A stretch of 64,000 bases of DNA from Alistipes onderdonkii. Lineage in GTDB: Bacteria > Bacteroidota > Bacteroidia > Bacteroidales > Rikenellaceae. Positions 18,025 through 25,935 of the stretch are shown piece by piece. Below the pieces are notes generated by a model, which did not search any database, was not told the origin of the DNA, and worked only from the letters and a program-made list of their open reading frames with translations. How positions within the stretch are numbered: position 1 is the first letter of the stretch; each line of letters opens with the position of its first letter. A program made the position numbers and the translations under genes. Location of the stretch: contig NZ_CP102251.1 in NCBI RefSeq assembly GCF_025145285.1, positions 1,178,001 through 1,242,000 on the forward strand, given 5' to 3'.

Positions 18025-18459
18025 TTATTTCGTTGCCTTCGTGAAGTTACCGTCCTTGTCGAAATCGAGAACCGTCTTGTCCGAAAGCGCTACTTTGTAG
18101 CCGTCGGCAGTCGTCTCCATCATGACGATTCGCTGCCCCGGATAAGTGTTGCCTGCGTAGGTCTTGACCTTGGCGGGAATCACGGACATCGGAACCGAAC
18201 CGTTCTTCATGATAATCTGGCTGCAATCTCCGCTGCCGCCTTCGAAGGAAACCTGGTTACCGCTGTTGAAATAGACGGTGTACTTGTCCCACGACGCCTC
18301 GCGGTCCATTTCCACGGCCTTCACTTTTTCGCCCGGGAAATTTTTCTGGATGAATTCCTGCGAATTCTTCGGCAACTTACCGAAATCCACCTTCTGGGGA
18401 GCTGCATTCACGGCCAAAGCGATAGCCGCCGATGCGATGAGTAAAAGAATTTTTTTCAT
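18025..18459 (-). CDS. PepSY-like (PF11396-type) periplasmic protein
   Basis: 144 residues with a clear signal peptide (LLLIASAAIALAVNA). The mature part has two short repeated units of the PepSY-like kind: LPKNSQEFIQKNFPG followed by VEMDREASWDKYTVYF and V-S-F-E, then IPAKVKTYAGNTYPGQRIVMMETTADGYKVAL. Such proteins are periplasmic or surface-exposed and of unclear function, perhaps protease inhibition or ligand binding. It is a single gene with its own terminator, next to the stress-related genes. Confidence 0.85.
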   Translation of the reverse strand: MKKILLLIASAAIALAVNAAPQKVDFGKLPKNSQEFIQKNFPGEKVKAVEMDREASWDKYTVYFNSGNQVSFEGGSGDCSQIIMKNGSVPMSVIPAKVKTYAGNTYPGQRIVMMETTADGYKVALSDKTVLDFDKDGNFTKATK

Positions 18460-18641
18460 AGTATAAAGAATTTAAGTGATGATTGACATACGGACTACCT
18501 GCAAACGATATTCCATTGAGGATGAATTCATTAAAAAAATAATCTCCATATTGGGAATCAAATACTTAATGGCCCCCGCCGTGCAGCCGGACACCCTGGA
18601 TCCGGATCGGCGGGCCGGTTTTTCCCGCACGGCCGATTATT

Positions 18642-19505
18642 CTAAATGTCTATGCCCGTAAAATATTTGAGCCCATAGCCGATCAGAAAACTGATCCCGG
18701 CGATGCCGAAACTCAAAAGTGCCATTTCAAAAAAACGCTGCCTGAAACTTTCGCTGCGCACCACGGCGTAATAGTAATTAAACAGCGCGATCACGGTCAA
18801 TGCGGCCAGAAGCATAACGCCCAGTGCCATGACGGCATTCGAAAAGAGCAGATAGGGAATTATCAGAATGGCGACTGTCACGAGGTAGGCGGTTCCGGTA
18901 CAGAGGGCGGCCCGCAGCGGATGCTTCTCCCGGGCAGCGTCCGATTTGGTCGAAAGGTATTCGGAAGCGGCCATCGAAAGGGCGGCGGCGACACCTGTGA
19001 TGCTGCCCGTAAGCGCCACGAGCCGCGGTTCGTTCAGCGCAAGCGTGAACCCGGCCAGCGCCCCCGTGAATTCGACCAGAGCATCGTTCAGGCCCAATAT
19101 CACCGAACTCATATAGGACAGCCGCATTGCGCCGGCCAGGTTGGTCAGCTCCTCCCCGTGACGCTTTTCCTCCGAAGCGATCTGAATGAACTCCTCCCCC
19201 TCGGCGTACAGGGAATACCCCGCCTCCGTACCCTTCTCACACGACTCCATCTGCCGGACGACAAAAGCCGGCCCCAGCACCCGCATTATCCCCACATACC
19301 AGAAAACCCGCTTCGGATCGGGAGCCATTTCGCGTCCCGTCCTGCTTTCCAGGATCGCGCAATGCCGTTTTTCGTCGTGCATGATACGCATCAGGGTCTG
19401 CCGGCGATGGGGATCCTTTTCCAGTTCGGCCAGCCGGCGGTAGACTTCGCACAAGGTGCTCTCGTCCCGTTGAAGGTTCAAAAGGTTTTTTGCCATTGCA
19501 TCCAT
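18642..19505 (-). CDS. Ferritin-like / VIT1-CCC1 family metal transporter
   Basis: 287 residues. The N-terminal half is a ferritin-like (rubrerythrin/Mbfa-type) four-helix domain with two E-x-x-H motifs (HDEKRH near 44-49 and SEEKRHGEEL near 110-119). The C-terminal half is a VIT1/CCC1 domain with about four membrane helices and the motif LGLNDALVEFTGALAGFT. This fused arrangement, as in membrane-bound ferritin proteins, suggests oxidation-sensing and export of iron or manganese from the cytoplasm. It fits with the nearby manganese catalase in oxidative stress defence. Metal choice is not visible in the sequence. Start at 19505, or four codons in at 19496. Confidence 0.88.
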   Translation of the reverse strand: MDAMAKNLLNLQRDESTLCEVYRRLAELEKDPHRRQTLMRIMHDEKRHCAILESRTGREMAPDPKRVFWYVGIMRVLGPAFVVRQMESCEKGTEAGYSLYAEGEEFIQIASEEKRHGEELTNLAGAMRLSYMSSVILGLNDALVEFTGALAGFTLALNEPRLVALTGSITGVAAALSMAASEYLSTKSDAAREKHPLRAALCTGTAYLVTVAILIIPYLLFSNAVMALGVMLLAALTVIALFNYYYAVVRSESFRQRFFEMALLSFGIAGISFLIGYGLKYFTGIDI

Positions 19506-19854
19506 ATTTGCGGGGTAATTCCGCCCAAAGCCTCCGGCGCTGCGGAGTGGCGGGCTTCACAGTCCCCCAATCCGCAAAAAATTTGCCGAAACAGCGTCCG
19601 AACCTCCGCAGGAAGAAGGTTTTACCTCGACGGACGGGGTCGAAAAAAAATCCATCCCCGCCTTACTGCGTGTTTTGCAGGAATATCCATCCTCCCGCTT
19701 TTTCAATCCATCCAAAAGTATTTTTCATGGCATAAATGATGCACGGAACTGCATTGGAAAGGGTGCCCGGCAACAAATACGAGCATATACCTTAATATAA
19801 AAGAACAATAACGGTTTAACCGAGTATTAACTTAATTTAATCATCAATTCCACT
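19506..19854. other. Divergent intergenic region, no gene seen
   Basis: About 350 nt between the divergent VIT1-type and spondin-type genes. Short open frames here start with rare codons and have no plausible protein. The right end (19790-19854) is AT-rich, as expected for a promoter of the lipoprotein gene, but no clean TAnnTTTG box could be assigned to either side. Confidence 0.5.
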
Positions 19855-21102
19855 ATGAAAAAAAAGTACTTTTACCCCGCATTCGCTGCGGCTTTGCTTT
19901 TCGCAGGATTCGCCTTTACCGCTTGCGACGACGATGACGACAACAGCGCCCCCGGCACAAAGCCGACAATCAAGTTCGAGAACGTCATCCCGACGAAGAA
20001 TTACGTCCAGAGTGGCAGCTTTGCCGCCGTCGCCCCCGGGAAAACGACGTCGTTCACCTTCTACGCCGCCAAAGGGCAGCGCCTGATGTTCGCCGCCATG
20101 TATTCCAATTCCAACGACCTGTTCTTCGCCCCGGAGAATCCGGGCATCCAGCTCTTCAACGATTCGGGAGTGCCTTATACCGGCATCATTGCCGATGCCG
20201 TGAAACTCTGGGACAACGGAACCCGCGTAAACGAACAGCCCGGCCCCAATGTCAATCATCCGGGCGTAGCCCAGGCCGGCGTAGTGACCGAAGTAAAGGG
20301 CACGGACTCCGAGGGACACAACTATCCGGCCGCATCGAGCCTGCTCCAGGTGAGCCTGACTTTCGATGCCGCACAGTCGCTGTTCACCTGTACGATCTCC
20401 AATATTTCGGCCGGCACGGCGAATGAAACCCCGTTCTCGGGCGGCGTATTCGTCGTATCGAACCTGCTCGACGGCGACCTGGTGATGGACAAGCCGTTCT
20501 TCAGCGTCGACCAAAAGTCGAGCGTGGAGCTGACCAAACTGGCCGAAGCGGGCAATGTCGATCCCCTCAAATCGCTTGTCGCCGACCAGACGGGAATCAT
20601 CACCACGCTGCACGGTGCCATCGTAGTGGTTTACACGGGCAACACCAACCCGATCTACCAGTTGGGGCAGAAGGATGCGCAGCTGGGTCTCTCAGCGCTC
20701 GCACAGCGCGGCGATCCGGCGCAGCTGAAAGCTTCGCTCGAAAAAGTCCCGCAGGTACGCAAGATCTACACGCTTACGGACACCGTCCTGCCGGGCAAGA
20801 GCATGGAATGCACCTATGAGGCTGCGGCCAACGAAAAAGTGGCGTTCGCAACGATGTTCGGCTATTCGAACGACTGGTTCTTTGCCAACGGCCCCGAACT
20901 CAACGCCCTGACCAAAGGCGAGGTGACGAGCAAGACCGTCCTGCTTGACGACGGTACGGCCGTAAGCCAGTATCCCGGAGCCGGCAACGCCCAGTTCGTA
21001 TTCGGCGGAACCCGGATGCCCGAGGACAAAGCCATCAGCGCTGTGGGCGATACCTTCCCGGTTCCCGCCGTGGACGGGATCGTCAAGATAACGATCTATT
21101 AA
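19855..21102 (+). CDS. Spondin_N-domain lipoprotein
   Basis: 415 residues. The lipobox FTAC (Cys24) is followed by a run of Asp residues, typical of an exported Bacteroidota lipoprotein. Two related domains follow. The first (about 40-170) has SFTFYAAKGQRLMFAAMYSNSNDLFFAPE and VKLWDNGTRVNEQPG. The second (about 300-410) has CTYEAAANEKVAFATMFGYSNDWFFANG and VLLDDGTAVSQYPGAGN. This 'MxxxSNDxFFA...D.GT..NE.PG' pattern is that of the Spondin N-terminal domain, a C2-like beta-sandwich. The role is unknown, probably surface binding. A terminator directly follows the stop. Confidence 0.87.
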   Translation: MKKKYFYPAFAAALLFAGFAFTACDDDDDNSAPGTKPTIKFENVIPTKNYVQSGSFAAVAPGKTTSFTFYAAKGQRLMFAAMYSNSNDLFFAPENPGIQLFNDSGVPYTGIIADAVKLWDNGTRVNEQPGPNVNHPGVAQAGVVTEVKGTDSEGHNYPAASSLLQVSLTFDAAQSLFTCTISNISAGTANETPFSGGVFVVSNLLDGDLVMDKPFFSVDQKSSVELTKLAEAGNVDPLKSLVADQTGIITTLHGAIVVVYTGNTNPIYQLGQKDAQLGLSALAQRGDPAQLKASLEKVPQVRKIYTLTDTVLPGKSMECTYEAAANEKVAFATMFGYSNDWFFANGPELNALTKGEVTSKTVLLDDGTAVSQYPGAGNAQFVFGGTRMPEDKAISAVGDTFPVPAVDGIVKITIY

Positions 21103-21128
21103 AGGATCGTCGTGTGTGTCAATTACAT

Positions 21129-21155
21129 CCGGAGCAGTTCCCTGCTCCGGTTTTT
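21129..21155 (+). terminator. Terminator/attenuator between spondin gene and small-protein genes
   Basis: Perfect 9-bp stem CCGGAGCAG / CTGCTCCGG with a 4-nt loop, then five T. The next gene begins only 14 nt later. Either the following genes depend on read-through, or their promoter lies within this hairpin region. Confidence 0.85.
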
Positions 21156-21169
21156 AAACCCGCAAAACC

Positions 21170-21436
21170 ATGTCGAACAATAAACCGCAAGAAGGCAACG
21201 CCACTGTTGCCGTAGAAAAAAAGACGTCCAAAATCCCCTCGATGGTCTATCTGTGTGCCGGTCTGAGCGCATTGGCTGCCTCTGCCTGCATGATGTGCCG
21301 CGGCCGGAAATCCACCGCGCTGCTGGTCGGGCAGTGGGCCGCCCCGCTGCTGATCATGGGGCTTTACAACAAGGTCGTCAAGACCGAAGGGCACGACGGA
21401 TCCGCAACCGAAACACCTATCAAACCGAATCACTAA
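21170..21436 (+). CDS. Small hypothetical membrane protein
   Basis: 88 residues. A hydrophilic N-terminus (about 24 residues) precedes two hydrophobic segments, MVYLCAGLSALAASACMMC and LLVGQWAAPLLIMGLYNKVV, and a short polar tail. No family recognised with certainty. It lies 14 nt after a terminator and 12 nt before another small hydrophilic protein gene, in a run of stress-type small genes leading to manganese catalase. A membrane location is clear; the function is unknown. Confidence 0.75.
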   Translation: MSNNKPQEGNATVAVEKKTSKIPSMVYLCAGLSALAASACMMCRGRKSTALLVGQWAAPLLIMGLYNKVVKTEGHDGSATETPIKPNH

Positions 21437-21448
21437 AATATTACGATT

Positions 21449-21739
21449 ATGAATAAGAATGACAACATCTACGGCGAGAGCCGTGAGCAGAAAAACGAAA
21501 TGCAGAACAATTCGAGAACCAACGCCAACACGAACGATCTGGACAGCCGGAGCAACAGCGGCGACAACAGCGGCATGCACGCTGGCGGCACCGCAGGGAG
21601 TTCCTATCAGCGGCAGCAGCCGGAGAATCCGTCGCAATACGGATCCAAGACAGGCTCGTACTGGGAAGAAAAAGGTTCCGACAGGGAGCATAGCGCCGAA
21701 AACCGGATGAACGAACAGGATCCGGACAAACGGCAGTAG
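21449..21739 (+). CDS. Small hydrophilic low-complexity protein
   Basis: 96 residues, rich in Asn, Ser, Gly, Glu, Gln and Asp, with no hydrophobic core (for example ENEMQNNSRTNANTND and SRSNSGDNSGMHAGG). Very likely intrinsically disordered. No domain recognised. The ATG follows the previous gene by 12 nt, supporting co-transcription. Composition recalls hydrophilin-type stress proteins, and the position between a stress-type membrane protein and manganese catalase supports that, but the function is inference. Confidence 0.68.
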   Translation: MNKNDNIYGESREQKNEMQNNSRTNANTNDLDSRSNSGDNSGMHAGGTAGSSYQRQQPENPSQYGSKTGSYWEEKGSDREHSAENRMNEQDPDKRQ

Positions 21740-21886
21740 TTACGCCGGCAATGCGGCCGGCAGGAACGGGACGCTCGCAGAAGGCCCTCCCCTCCCGGAG
21801 AAAGGCAACCGGGGAGGGGGGGGGGCTGCGACGCCCCTCCCGGGGAAACCCGGCATCCGACATGTTCAACTTAAAACAACGAATCT
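21740..21886 (+). repeat. G10 homopolymer and GC hairpin upstream of manganese catalase
   Basis: The gene-free leader has an unbroken run of ten G (21816-21825), preceded by GGGGA. A complementary CCCCTCCC about 10 nt downstream allows a GC-rich hairpin of about 8 bp. The element ends about 45 nt before the catalase start. Runs of this length are prone to slippage; the hairpin may also serve as a terminator of the upstream small genes. Confidence 0.7.
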
Positions 21887-22858
21887 ATGTTTTACCACTC
21901 CAAAGAACTCCAGTTCAAAGCGCGGGTATCGAAACCCGATCCCCGCTTCGCACGGCTGCTGCTCGAACAATTCGGCGGCGGCAACGGCGAGCTGAAAGCT
22001 GCGATGCAGTACTTCGTGCAGGCCTTCGCCTGCCACAATCCCTATCCGGACAAGTACGATATGCTGATGGATATCGCCACCGAAGAGCTGGGACACCTCG
22101 AAATCGTCGGGGCCACGATCCAGATGCTCCTCGCAGGCGTAAACGGCAACCTCAAAGATGCGGCCGAGCGAAACGACGTCTTCGGCGAAGGCATTTCGAA
22201 GGACGACTTCATCCATTCGGCCTTTTCGGTCAACCCTCAGTTCGGCGTGCTGACGGGCGGCGGGCCGCGCCTCACCGACAGCAACGGCGTCCCCTGGCAA
22301 GGCTCCTATGTCAATGCCAACAGCGACCTGACGGTCGACCTGCGTTCGGACATCGCCGCCGAATCGCGCGCCAAGATCGTCTACGAATACCTGATGCAGT
22401 TCACCGACGACAAGGACGTGCTCGCGACACTCAATTTCCTGATGACACGCGAAGTGGCGCATTTCCAGCAGTTCGAGGCGGCACTGGACACCATCCAGCC
22501 CAATTTCCCGCCCGGTGTGCTGCAAAGCGACCCGCGTTACAGCAACATCTACTCCAACCACTCGATGGGCGAGGATGCCCGCGGGCCGTGGAACGAAGGC
22601 GAAAGCACCGGCCTGGGCGAAGAGTGGCTGTATGTCGAAAATCCGCGCCAGCAAGTACTCGAAACCGACGGGCTCACCGACCTCGAACCGCAGGGCACGC
22701 CCCGCACGGAGGCTTCGGTGCGCAGCGCGGACAAGAAGCTCAGCAGGCAGCGCAGCAGCGAAATCCGCAAGGCGACGCCGGAGAAAAACCTCCAGTGGAG
22801 CCAGTACGGTTCGCAGGACGCCAAGGCACCCCGGCGCCAGCCGGTCGGGCAGGAGTGA
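21887..22858 (+). CDS. Manganese catalase (non-haem, dimanganese)
   Basis: 323 residues, a normal length for the family. The four-helix bundle ligands are visible: Glu35 (GELKAAMQYF), Glu67 and His70 (ATEELGHLEIV), Glu159 (DIAAESRAKIVYEYL) and His192 (TREVAHFQQFEAAL). The enzyme breaks down hydrogen peroxide to water and oxygen with a dimanganese centre in the cytoplasm. The last 70 residues are polar, with many Arg, Lys and Ser, and look disordered. The G10 tract lies upstream and a GC hairpin follows the stop. Together with the ferritin-like/VIT1 protein it suggests oxidative and metal stress defence. Confidence 0.95.
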   Translation: MFYHSKELQFKARVSKPDPRFARLLLEQFGGGNGELKAAMQYFVQAFACHNPYPDKYDMLMDIATEELGHLEIVGATIQMLLAGVNGNLKDAAERNDVFGEGISKDDFIHSAFSVNPQFGVLTGGGPRLTDSNGVPWQGSYVNANSDLTVDLRSDIAAESRAKIVYEYLMQFTDDKDVLATLNFLMTREVAHFQQFEAALDTIQPNFPPGVLQSDPRYSNIYSNHSMGEDARGPWNEGESTGLGEEWLYVENPRQQVLETDGLTDLEPQGTPRTEASVRSADKKLSRQRSSEIRKATPEKNLQWSQYGSQDAKAPRRQPVGQE

Positions 22859-22884
22859 CGCCCCCGCCGGCCTGCAGGTGAGAG

Positions 22885-22907
22885 CGCCCCGGAATTTCCC
22901 CGGGGCG
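22885..22907 (+). terminator. GC-rich hairpin after manganese catalase
   Basis: 8-bp stem CGCCCCGG / CCGGGGCG with a 7-nt loop, 26 nt after the stop. The following sequence is only moderately T-rich, so this is a probable rather than certain intrinsic terminator. Confidence 0.65.
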
Positions 22908-22970
22908 TTCATCCTGTTTAGCATGTCCTTTGCAACGAAAACGCGTAAACATTAAACATATATCGGCTTT

Positions 22971-24419
22971 ATGAAAAACGGAGTAATGATGCAGTATTTC
23001 GAATGGAATCTGCCCAACGACGGTAAATTATGGGTGCACCTGAAAGAGGATGCCAAACACCTGCACGACATCGGCATCACGTCGGTCTGGATACCGCCGG
23101 CCTACAAGGCCGACGAACAACAGGACGAGGGATACGCCGTGTACGACCTGTACGATTTGGGGGAGTTCGACCAGAAAGGGACTGTCCGCACCAAGTACGG
23201 CACGCGGCACGAACTGGAAGAAGCGGTCGCGGCGCTCCACGAGAACGGGATAGCAGTCTACCTCGACACGGTGATGAACCAGAAGACAGGTGCCGACTAT
23301 ACCGAGAAATTCATGGCCTGCGAGGTTGATCCCGAGAACCGCGAGCAGGTGATCGGCGCGCCCGTCGAAGTCGAGGGGTGGACGGGATACTCCTTTCCGG
23401 GACGCGGCGACAAATATTCTCCCTTCAAATGGCACTGGTACCACTTCTCGGGAACCGACCAGGTTTACGAGACCGGCAAACGGGCCATCTACCTCATCCA
23501 GGGCGAAGGCAAGAAGTGGAGCGAAGGCGTCGACGGCGAGAACGGGAACTACGATTTCCTGATCTTCAACGACGTGGACTTCGACCATCCCGAAGTGACC
23601 GAAGAAATGAAACGCTGGGGCGTATGGATCGCCCAAACGCTCGACGCGGACGGCATGCGCCTCGACGCGCTCAAACACATCAAGAATGCCTTCATCGCCG
23701 ACTTCATGCACAACGTCCGGGCTTCGCGGGGCAAAGAGTTCTACGCCGTCGGTGAGTACTGGAGCGGCGATTTCGAGTCGCTGGAGGCCTACCTCGACGC
23801 CGTAGACCACCAGATCGACCTGTTCGACGCGCCGCTTCACTTCAAACTTTTCACGGCATCGCAGCAGGGCCTCGACTTCGACATGCGGACGCTGCTCGAC
23901 GACACGCTCGTGCAGAAATACCCCACGCTGGCCGTGACGTTCGTGGACAACCACGACTCGCAGCGCGGCAGCTCGCTCGAATCGCAGGTCAAATCGTGGT
24001 TCAAACCGCTGGCGTACGGACTGATCCTGCTGATGAAAGAGGGGTACCCCTGCGTCTTCTACGGCGATTATTACAGCATGAAAGGCGAAGGGTCGCCCCA
24101 CCGTCCCATCCTCGATATTCTGCTCGATGCCCGTCGCTCCCGCGCCTTCGGCGAACAGACGGATTATTTCGACCATCCCAATACGGTAGGTTTCACCCGC
24201 TCGGGCGACGCACAACATCCGGATTCCGGCCTGGCACTGCTCCTTTCCAACGGCGAGGACGGCGAAAAAGTGATGTCCGTAGGCGTAATGCATGCCAACG
24301 AAACGTGGCATGAGATCACCGGAAGCTACGACGACGAACTGACCATCGGCGACGACGGGAAGGCCCTTTTCAAAGTACACGGAGGCAAATTAGCCGTTTG
24401 GGTACGAAAAAAGGATTGA
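22971..24419 (+). CDS. Cytoplasmic alpha-amylase (GH13, subfamily 5-like)
   Basis: 482 residues, no signal peptide. The N-terminus MKNGVMMQYFEWNLP...WVHLKEDAKHLHDIGITSVWIPPAYKA is characteristic of the liquefying/cytoplasmic GH13_5 amylases. Catalytic residues are Asp232 (DGMRLDALKHI), Glu262 (AVGEYW) and Asp329 (VDNHDSQ). It cleaves internal alpha-1,4 bonds in starch or glycogen-type glucans. Being intracellular, and near a cytoplasmic pullulanase, it probably takes part in turnover of stored glycogen. It is transcribed as a separate unit between two hairpins. Confidence 0.95.
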   Translation: MKNGVMMQYFEWNLPNDGKLWVHLKEDAKHLHDIGITSVWIPPAYKADEQQDEGYAVYDLYDLGEFDQKGTVRTKYGTRHELEEAVAALHENGIAVYLDTVMNQKTGADYTEKFMACEVDPENREQVIGAPVEVEGWTGYSFPGRGDKYSPFKWHWYHFSGTDQVYETGKRAIYLIQGEGKKWSEGVDGENGNYDFLIFNDVDFDHPEVTEEMKRWGVWIAQTLDADGMRLDALKHIKNAFIADFMHNVRASRGKEFYAVGEYWSGDFESLEAYLDAVDHQIDLFDAPLHFKLFTASQQGLDFDMRTLLDDTLVQKYPTLAVTFVDNHDSQRGSSLESQVKSWFKPLAYGLILLMKEGYPCVFYGDYYSMKGEGSPHRPILDILLDARRSRAFGEQTDYFDHPNTVGFTRSGDAQHPDSGLALLLSNGEDGEKVMSVGVMHANETWHEITGSYDDELTIGDDGKALFKVHGGKLAVWVRKKD

Positions 24420-24619
24420 TTCGCATAGCATTTCCCGGCTGAGCATCATCCACTTCGGGCTCCGGTAAATATTCCGTAAATATTCGGTATCTATTTTGTG
24501 TTGTCAGCTATACCGTACATCCCGGCGGGGAGATGCGGTACAGGCTGGCTTTCAACCGCATGGCTTCGGCCCTTCGGCTGGCGGGCAGCATTTATGTCTC
24601 ACTTAATTCTTTAAAAGTC

Positions 24620-24829
24620 ATGAAAGAGTCTAACAACAAAACCTCCGGCCATACACAGTCCGGACAAAGCAAATCGGCGGAAAAGTCGTCGCGTACGACC
24701 ACTTCGCGCACCAGCTCGGCGAGCCGGGGAACCGCAAGCAGCCAGTCGTCCGGTTCAGGGCGCACTTCGCGCAGCAACAATCCCGAAGGCCATAACCAGT
24801 ACACGAAAAAATCGCAGGACAATCGCTAA
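24620..24829 (+). CDS. Small Ser/Thr-rich disordered protein
   Basis: 69 residues from the ATG at 24620 (MKESNNKTSGH...). Nearly half the residues are Ser, Thr or Gly, and there are many Arg and Lys; no hydrophobic core. It ends in NPEGHNQYTKKSQDNR. No family recognised. A strong terminator 33 nt downstream, and repeated occurrence of similar tiny hydrophilic proteins in this region (16833, 21449), support it as a real gene. The role is unknown; a stress-related hydrophilin is a guess. The 200-nt stretch before it has no other gene. Confidence 0.65.
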   Translation: MKESNNKTSGHTQSGQSKSAEKSSRTTTSRTSSASRGTASSQSSGSGRTSRSNNPEGHNQYTKKSQDNR

Positions 24830-24862
24830 CAATGCAATTTGTTCTTCGATAGTGTGTCGCAA

Positions 24863-24897
24863 GGGACTGCCTAACATGTTTTAGGCAGTCCCGTTTT
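24863..24897 (+). terminator. Rho-independent terminator
   Basis: Perfect 12-bp stem GGGACTGCCTAA / TTAGGCAGTCCC with a 6-nt loop, then GTTTT. It closes the small Ser/Thr-rich gene. Confidence 0.9.
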
Positions 24898-24936
24898 CAT
24901 TCACCCGGCCCTGACGAACCCTGCCCGGATAAATAT

Positions 24937-24965
24937 TGCAGATACGGTTTAAAATGACGATCTTT
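24937..24965 (+). promoter_or_regulatory. Candidate promoter for the VTT-domain gene
   Basis: TTG at 24937-24939, an 18-nt spacer and GATCTTTG (7 of 8 to TAnnTTTG) at 24958-24965. Transcription would begin near 24972, about 30 nt before the ATG at 25002. This supports that start over an upstream in-frame ATG. Confidence 0.45.
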
Positions 24966-25001
24966 GCCGGGGATAAAGAACGGAACCTCGCAAACACGGT
25001 T

Positions 25002-25445
25002 ATGGACTGGCTGCTCAACTTAGGATACCTGGGGCTGTTTCTCGGCACCTTCCTGGCCGGCACGGTGCTGCCGCTCAGCTCGGACATACTGCTTGTCGGG
25101 ATGCTCGCGGCAAAAGCCGCCCCCCTGATATGCCTGCCCGTGGCGGCCGTCGGAAATTGGCTGGGAGCGATGACTTCCTACTGGCTCGGATGGTATGCCA
25201 AGTGGGAATGGCTCGAAAAATGGTTCAGGATAAAGCCCGACACGCTCCGCAGGCAGCAGGAACGGGTCGACAAATACGGCGTATGGCTTGCGATGGTCTT
25301 TTGGGCCCCCTTCATCGGCATGGTCTGCATGATCGCCCTGGGGGTATACAAGGTACGCCCCCGGACGACGGCACTCCTGGCGCTGGCCGGCTCCTTCCTC
25401 CGGTTTTCATTCTGGATACTGCTCCAGACCGTCTGGCAGCAATAA
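25002..25445 (+). CDS. YqaA/DedA-like VTT-domain membrane protein
   Basis: 147 residues from the ATG at 25002 (MDWLLNLGYLGLFLGTFLAGTVLP). An earlier in-frame start would add about 20 polar residues unlike the family. Four hydrophobic stretches are present. The motifs SSDILLVGMLAAKA, VAAVGNWLGAMTSYWLGWY and WAPFIGMVCMIALGVYKV match YqaA-type proteins of the SNARE-associated (VTT/DedA) superfamily. Members sit in the inner membrane and are linked to lipid flipping and envelope homeostasis; this one's substrate is unknown. A candidate Bacteroidota promoter lies about 40 nt upstream. Confidence 0.88.
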   Translation: MDWLLNLGYLGLFLGTFLAGTVLPLSSDILLVGMLAAKAAPLICLPVAAVGNWLGAMTSYWLGWYAKWEWLEKWFRIKPDTLRRQQERVDKYGVWLAMVFWAPFIGMVCMIALGVYKVRPRTTALLALAGSFLRFSFWILLQTVWQQ

Positions 25446-25526
25446 CCCGGCCGGCTGCGGGCAAACCGCCGCATTGCACCCACCCAGGGACAGGCCGCCC
25501 GTCCCGCCGAAGGAAAAACGGCAATT

Positions 25527-25559
25527 TTTGGTAAAATCTGAAAATAATTATTACCTTTG
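25527..25559 (+). promoter_or_regulatory. Strong Bacteroidota promoter of tRNA-Ser
   Basis: TTTG at 25527-25530, 21-nt spacer, TACCTTTG at 25552-25559: an exact match to the TTTG / TAnnTTTG consensus. The predicted start is a few nucleotides before the tRNA 5' end at 25570. Confidence 0.88.
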
Positions 25560-25569
25560 CGAACCGAAA

Positions 25570-25657
25570 GGAGAGGTGCAGGAGTGGTTGAACTGGCCCG
25601 CCTGGAAAGCGAGTAAACCCCTAAAGGGTTTCAGGGGTTCGAATCCCCTCCTCTCCG
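25570..25657 (+). tRNA. tRNA-Ser, anticodon GGA
   Basis: The acceptor arms GGAGAGG (25570-25576) and CCTCTCC (25650-25656) pair fully and are followed by discriminator G; CCA is not encoded. The D arm is GCAGGAGTGGTTGAACTGGC, and the T arm has GGTTCGAATCCCC. There is a long variable arm with AACCCCTAAAGGGTT, as expected for a class II tRNA. The anticodon loop CTGGAAA gives anticodon GGA, reading UCC and UCU serine codons. One position of the anticodon stem appears as C-A (28-42 in standard numbering), which is unusual. The upstream promoter is near-perfect and a 21-bp hairpin follows. Confidence 0.93.
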
Positions 25658-25721
25658 CAGGATGATCCGCCTGACCGCAGGATCGACAGACAAAGACCGA
25701 CCGGCAAGTCTGTGCTTTTAT

Positions 25722-25770
25722 AAAATCGCCTCTATTACAGATTTCTATCATCTGTAATAGAGGCGATTTT
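25722..25770. terminator. Perfect 21-bp inverted repeat, bidirectional terminator
   Basis: The arms at 25722-25742 and 25750-25770 are exact reverse complements over 21 bp with a 7-nt loop, beginning in AAAA and ending in TTTT. It can end transcription in both directions and lies about 65 nt after the tRNA. The remaining sequence to 25935 has no gene. Confidence 0.88.
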
Positions 25771-25935
25771 TCATTTCAGACCTGTCAGACTACCGATCCG
25801 TCCGACGTCGTTCCCGCACAAAAAACATACGGCAACCTGAAATGAACAGAAAACCCTCCGTTCCAAACGAACGGATAAACAATATATTAGCATCGCAAAC
25901 AAAAACATCCATTATCTACCTAAATTCAGTTTATT

